From Streptomyces syringium (GTDB taxonomy: Bacteria > Actinomycetota > Actinomycetes > Streptomycetales > Streptomycetaceae), in contig NZ_JAGIOH010000001.1 of NCBI RefSeq assembly GCF_017876625.1, positions 2,604,001 through 2,668,000 of the forward strand: a DNA stretch of 64,000 nt. Direction: 5' to 3'. Below, one piece after another: positions 60,805-64,000 of this stretch. Numbering within the stretch: the stretch's first letter is position 1; the number at the start of each line of letters is the position of its first letter. Under the pieces are notes generated by a model. It was not told the DNA's origin, searched no databases, and was given only the letters and a program-made list of their open reading frames with translations. The position numbers and the translations under genes were made by a program.

Positions 60805-62238
60805 ATGACCGGTATACCCCCCTCTCCGCCTGAGTGCGCGGCCTCCGACCCGAAATCAACCACCGACGTTCCGGCCAATGACGTCGGCACCGACGCCGCG
60901 GCTCTGTCGCACAGCCTCAAGCAGCGCCATCTGTCGATGATCGCGCTCGGTGGCGTCATCGGCGCGGGGCTCTTCGTCGGCTCGGGCGGCGGCATCGCCG
61001 CCGCCGGCCCCGCGGTCGTGCTCGCCTATGCGGCGTCCGGACTGCTGGTGATGCTCGTGATGCGCATGCTCGGTGAGATGTCGGCGGCCAATCCGGCCTC
61101 CGGCAGCTTCTCGGTGCACGCGGAGCGCACGATCGGCCCGTGGGCGGGCTTCACCTCCGGCTGGGTGTTCTGGACCCTGCTGTGCGTCGCCGTCGCCGCC
61201 GAGGGGATAGGCGCGGCGAAGATCATGGTCGGCTGGTTCCCGGACACCTCGTCCTGGATGTGGGTCGCGCTGTTCATGGTCGTCTTCACGATCACCAACC
61301 TGGCCGCGGTCGCCAACTTCGGTGAGTTCGAGTTCTGGTTCGCGACGCTGAAGGTCGGCGCGATCAGTCTCTTCCTGGTCCTCGGCGTGCTCGCCATCAT
61401 GGGCGTCCTGCCCGGCACGGACTCCCCCGGGGCCAGTCATCTCACCGGCAACGGCGGCTTCTTCCCCACCGGCCTCGACGGGCTCGTCGTCGGCCTGCTC
61501 GCCTCCGTCTTCGCCTACGGCGGCCTGGAGACGGTGACCATCGCGGCGGCCGAGTCCGAGAAGCCGCGTGAGGGCGTCGCCCGCGCGGTCCGCACCTCGA
61601 TGTGGCGCATCGCCCTCTTCTACGTCGGCTCGCTGGCCATCGTCGTCACCCTGATCCCCTGGAACGACCCGTCGGTGACCGCCAAGGGCCCGTACGTCGC
61701 CGTCCTGGACTACCTGGACATCCCGCACGCCGGCGACATCATGAACGTCGTCGTGCTGGTGGCGCTGCTGTCCGCGATGAACGCGAACATCTACGGCTCC
61801 TCGCGCATCGCGTACTCGCTCGTCGCCCGCGGCCAGGGCTGGAAGGTCCTCGCCAAGGTCAGCAACGGCGTGCCGCGTCTCGCGGTCATCGCCTCCGCCT
61901 CCTTCGGCTTCGTCGCCGTCCTGCTCAGCTACTGGTGGCCGGACACCATCTTCAAGTGGCTGCTCAACATGGTCGGCGCGGCCACGCTCGTGGTGTGGGG
62001 CTTCATCGCGGTGTCCCAGCTCGTGGGGCGCCGGCAGATCCCGCAGGACAAGCTCATCGTGCGCATGTGGCTCTTCCCGTACCTGACGTGGCTGGCGCTG
62101 GCCGGCATCGTCGGGGTCCTGGCGCTGATGCTGCGCGAGGAGGAGACCCGGCTCCAGCTGTACTTCACGGCCGGACTGGCGATCGCCCTCGCCCTGATCG
62201 GCTACGCCAAGCAGCGCGCGGCGGCCGCCAAGCGCTGA
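60805..62238 (+). CDS. Amino acid permease, APC superfamily (paralogue 3)
   Basis: 477 residues with twelve helices; IALGGVIGAGLFVGSG and ANFGEFEFWFATLKV as in the other two. In helix 3-4 it is less like the others (TSGWVFWTLLCVAVAAEG), so its substrate may differ. The ATG at 60805 is near the end of a 160-bp gap that should contain a promoter. A 21-bp terminator follows. Confidence 0.9.
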   Translation: MTGIPPSPPECAASDPKSTTDVPANDVGTDAAALSHSLKQRHLSMIALGGVIGAGLFVGSGGGIAAAGPAVVLAYAASGLLVMLVMRMLGEMSAANPASGSFSVHAERTIGPWAGFTSGWVFWTLLCVAVAAEGIGAAKIMVGWFPDTSSWMWVALFMVVFTITNLAAVANFGEFEFWFATLKVGAISLFLVLGVLAIMGVLPGTDSPGASHLTGNGGFFPTGLDGLVVGLLASVFAYGGLETVTIAAAESEKPREGVARAVRTSMWRIALFYVGSLAIVVTLIPWNDPSVTAKGPYVAVLDYLDIPHAGDIMNVVVLVALLSAMNANIYGSSRIAYSLVARGQGWKVLAKVSNGVPRLAVIASASFGFVAVLLSYWWPDTIFKWLLNMVGAATLVVWGFIAVSQLVGRRQIPQDKLIVRMWLFPYLTWLALAGIVGVLALMLREEETRLQLYFTAGLAIALALIGYAKQRAAAAKR

Positions 62239-62258
62239 CGCTCCACCGCATCCGCACA

Positions 62259-62303
62259 CCGAGGCGGGGTAGGTCCTGATCTTCAGGACCTACCCCGCCT
62301 CGG
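62259..62303 (+). terminator. Terminator after the third permease
   Basis: Perfect 21-bp stem (62259-62279 with 62283-62303), 3-nt loop, followed by TCTTTC. It ends the permease unit about 100 bp before sodF. Confidence 0.9.
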
Positions 62304-62364
62304 TCTTTCGACGGAAGACCGGCCCCGTGACGGCACCTCAGTTGCACTTGCTGATAGCGTTTAC

Positions 62365-62381
62365 CTGCAAGTTAATTGCAA
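62365..62381 (+). promoter_or_regulatory. Probable Nur (nickel) operator of sodF
   Basis: CTGCAA-GTTAA-TTGCAA is nearly identical to the Nur box of Streptomyces as I recall it (TTGCAA-N5-TTGCAA). It overlaps a possible -10 (GTTAAT, 62371-62376, 17 bp from TTGCTG at 62348-62353) 21 bp ahead of the sodF start. Nickel-bound Nur would block transcription. Confidence 0.75.
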
Positions 62382-62402
62382 TAAGCAGTCGGAGGGCTCG
62401 GC

Positions 62403-63044
62403 ATGGCCATCTACACACTTCCCGAACTTCCCTACGATTACGCGGCGCTCCAGCCCGTCATCGACGCGAAGATCATTGAGCTGCACCACGACAAGCACCA
62501 CGCGGCGTACGTCAAGGGCGCGAACGACACCCTCGAGCAGCTCGCCGAGGCCCGCGACAAGGACCAGTGGGGCGCGATCAACGGCCTGGAGAAGAGCCTG
62601 GCCTTCCACCTCTCCGGTCACATCCTGCACAGCATCTACTGGCAGAACATGACCGGTGACGGCGGCGGCGAGCCCCTCGACAAGGACGGCGTGGGCGAGC
62701 TGGCCGACGCCATCGCCGAGTCCTTCGGCTCCTTCGAGAAGTTCAAGGCCCAGCTCACCAAGGCCTCGGCCACCACCCAGGGCTCCGGCTGGGGCGTGCT
62801 GGCCTACGAGCAGGTCAGCGGCCGGCTCATCGTCGAGCAGGTCTACGACCACCAGGGCAACGTCGGCCAGGGCTCGGTCCCGATCCTGGTCTTCGACGCC
62901 TGGGAGCACGCCTTCTACCTTCAGTACAAGAACCAGAAGGTGGACTTCATCGAGGCCATGTGGCAGGTCGTCAACTGGCAGGACGTCGCCGCCCGTTACG
63001 CCGCGGCCAAGGAGCGGGGCAACACGCTCCTGCTGGTCCCGTAA
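62403..63044 (+). CDS. sodF: Iron (Fe/Zn) superoxide dismutase
   Basis: 213 residues. Metal ligands: H28 in E-L-H-H-D-K-H-H, a histidine in [10 protein letters not shown], and Asp and His in F-D-A-W-E-H-A-F. The sequence follows the Streptomyces SodF type (start [14 protein letters not shown]), cytoplasmic. GGAGG is six bases before the ATG. The upstream Nur-like operator suggests repression in nickel sufficiency, where a nickel enzyme takes over. Confidence 0.95.
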   Translation: MAIYTLPELPYDYAALQPVIDAKIIELHHDKHHAAYVKGANDTLEQLAEARDKDQWGAINGLEKSLAFHLSGHILHSIYWQNMTGDGGGEPLDKDGVGELADAIAESFGSFEKFKAQLTKASATTQGSGWGVLAYEQVSGRLIVEQVYDHQGNVGQGSVPILVFDAWEHAFYLQYKNQKVDFIEAMWQVVNWQDVAARYAAAKERGNTLLLVP

Positions 63045-63122
63045 CACCCCCGGGTGCCCGAGCGGCACCCCGCACACGGCCTGCTCGTGATCGTCTTCTC
63101 ACCCTTCACGCGGCAGGCACAC

Positions 63123-63161
63123 GGAAGGCCCCCGCACGGTCGCATCGCGCGGGGGCCTTCC
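63123..63161. terminator. Terminator between sodF and the oxidoreductase gene
   Basis: Perfect 13-bp stem (63123-63135 with 63149-63161) with a 13-nt loop, about 80 bp past the sodF stop and 50 bp past the convergent gene's stop; probably bidirectional. Confidence 0.75.
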
Positions 63162-63191
63162 CCATCATGGCCCCCATCATGGCCCCCATCA
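63161..63191. repeat. Short tandem repeat, 12-bp unit
   Basis: CCCATCATGGCC repeated 2.6 times just behind the hairpin. Likely slippage-prone; no coding role. Confidence 0.8.
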
Positions 63192-63212
63192 CGCAGTGCG
63201 GGGTCACGGACC

Positions 63213-63851
63213 TCAGTCGAAGACCGGGCCCTGCGTCCGGGTGCGCTTCAGCTCGTAGAAGCCGGGGGTCGAGGCGACCAGCAGCGTGCCGTCCCAGAGT
63301 CTGGCCGCCGCCTCGCCCTTGGGGGCGGGGGTGACGACCGGGCCGAAGAAGGCCACCTGACCGCCGTCCGCACCGGGGACGGCGATGACCGGGGTGCCGA
63401 CCTCCTGCCCGACCTTCTCGATGCCCTCCTTGTGCGAGACGCGCAGATCGGCGTCGAGGGCGTCCGAGTCGGCGGCGTCCGCCAGCCGGGCCGGCAGGCC
63501 CGCCTCGGCCAGGGCGGCCACGATCGTGTCGCGGTCGCGCGGCAGGGCCTCGTTGTGGAAGCGGGTGCCGAGCGCGGTGTAGAGACGGCCGAGCACCTCG
63601 TCGCCGTACTCCTTCGCCGCCGCGATCAGGACCCGCACCGGCCCCCAGGCGCCCGTGCGCAGATACTCGCGGAACTCCTCGGGCACCTGGTCGAGCTCGT
63701 CCTCGTTCAGCACCGCGAGGCTCATGACGTGCCAGCGCACCTCGACCGGGCGGACCTTCTCCACCTCGAGCATCCAGCGCGAGGTCATCCACGCCCAGGG
63801 GCAGATCGGGTCGAACCAGAAGTCGACGGGGGTCTTCTCCGAAACACTCAC
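63213..63851 (-). CDS. DsbA-fold oxidoreductase, Rv2466c-like
   Basis: 212 residues from the GTG at 63849-63851, with GAGGAG six bases upstream; the longer frame is not protein-like. DsbA-type thioredoxin fold with a helical insert. The active site is D-P-I-C-P-W-A-W, so only one cysteine is present where the mycobacterial mycothiol-dependent nitroreductase Rv2466c has CPWC (from memory). It may use mycothiol as the second thiol. The cis-Pro loop is GTPVIAVPG. It is divergent from pepN. Confidence 0.85.
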   Translation of the reverse strand: MSVSEKTPVDFWFDPICPWAWMTSRWMLEVEKVRPVEVRWHVMSLAVLNEDELDQVPEEFREYLRTGAWGPVRVLIAAAKEYGDEVLGRLYTALGTRFHNEALPRDRDTIVAALAEAGLPARLADAADSDALDADLRVSHKEGIEKVGQEVGTPVIAVPGADGGQVAFFGPVVTPAPKGEAAARLWDGTLLVASTPGFYELKRTRTQGPVFD

Positions 63852-63964
63852 GCGGGTCTCCTCTTCCGGGCAGGTCAGTAGCTGAATCAACAACCAACCC
63901 GCGTGCCATGATTCCTGGTGTTCGACATTCGACATACGTGACATTCACCCGAGGGAGTCCCGTC

Positions 63965-64000
63965 GTGCCCGGTGAGAACCTGACCCGTGAGGAGGCCCGC
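63965..64000 (+). CDS. pepN: Aminopeptidase N, first 12 codons (runs off the right edge)
   Basis: GTG start with GAGGGAG eight bases upstream, reading VPGENLTREEAR. This is the usual opening of Streptomyces aminopeptidase N, and pepN is expected here by gene order. The catalytic HExxH part is outside the window, so the call is provisional. Confidence 0.65.
   Translation, partial: MPGENLTREEAR

Overview
This is a high-GC actinobacterial chromosome segment, almost certainly from Streptomyces or a close relative. GC is very high throughout, GTG starts are common, and -10 motifs of the TAGGGT type recur. The housekeeping backbone is the Streptomyces order as I recall it: rne, radical SAM pair, rodA-mrdA-mreDCB, ndk, folC, valS, clpX-clpP2-clpP1, tig, nei/fpg, rpiB, permeases, sodF, pepN. 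No phage, transposase, integrase or CRISPR gene was found.

Layout. 1-5.1 kb: 5' end of the RNase E/G gene, the TIGR03936/TIGR03960 radical SAM pair and a CYTH-CHAD protein. 5.1-11.6 kb: the cell-shape/elongation cluster (mreB, mreC, mreD, PBP2, RodA), all on the minus strand. 11.8-14.4 kb: ndk, a DUF4233 membrane protein and folC. 14.6-20.6 kb: a plus-strand accessory block with a soluble sensor kinase, OmpR-type regulator, UDP-GlcNAc 2-epimerase, processive GT2 glycosyltransferase and polytopic GT-C-like protein, which looks like a polysaccharide locus placed between folC and valS. 20.6-26.0 kb: valS and a tandem triplet of paralogous secreted/membrane-anchored proteins sharing a C...C-x-W signature. 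26.0-30.5 kb: clpX, clpP2, clpP1 and tig, with a ClgR-like operator before clpP1. 30.8-33 kb: tRNA-Pro, tRNA-Gly, a 65-residue membrane peptide and an acyltransferase.

33.0-51.1 kb is the most unusual part: a minus-strand type VII secretion (ESX/WXG100) island. In transcription order it holds two small WXG100-like proteins, a DUF6507 protein, a large toxin with an ADP-ribosyltransferase-like tail and its probable immunity gene, a second large toxin with nearly the same N-terminus but an unrelated, possibly nuclease, tail and its probable immunity gene, two further orphan immunity-like genes, two membrane proteins of unknown role, EccD, a MinD/ParA-like ATPase, a triple-ATPase EccC and a DUF6177 protein. 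EccB, EccE and a mycosin protease are not visible, so the machine is either minimal or completed from elsewhere. The logic is a WXG100 T7SS that exports modular polymorphic toxins, probably for inter-bacterial competition.

51.3-64 kb returns to ordinary genes: a PP2C phosphatase, an Eis-like acetyltransferase, Nei/Fpg glycosylase, rpiB, three paralogous APC amino-acid permeases, a CAP-domain secreted protein, bioY, an iron superoxide dismutase with a probable Nur (nickel) operator, a DsbA/Rv2466c-like oxidoreductase and the first codons of pepN. A dispersed 22-bp intergenic repeat arm occurs eight times at five loci, often as a hairpin behind gene ends. Long perfect hairpins end most transcription units.
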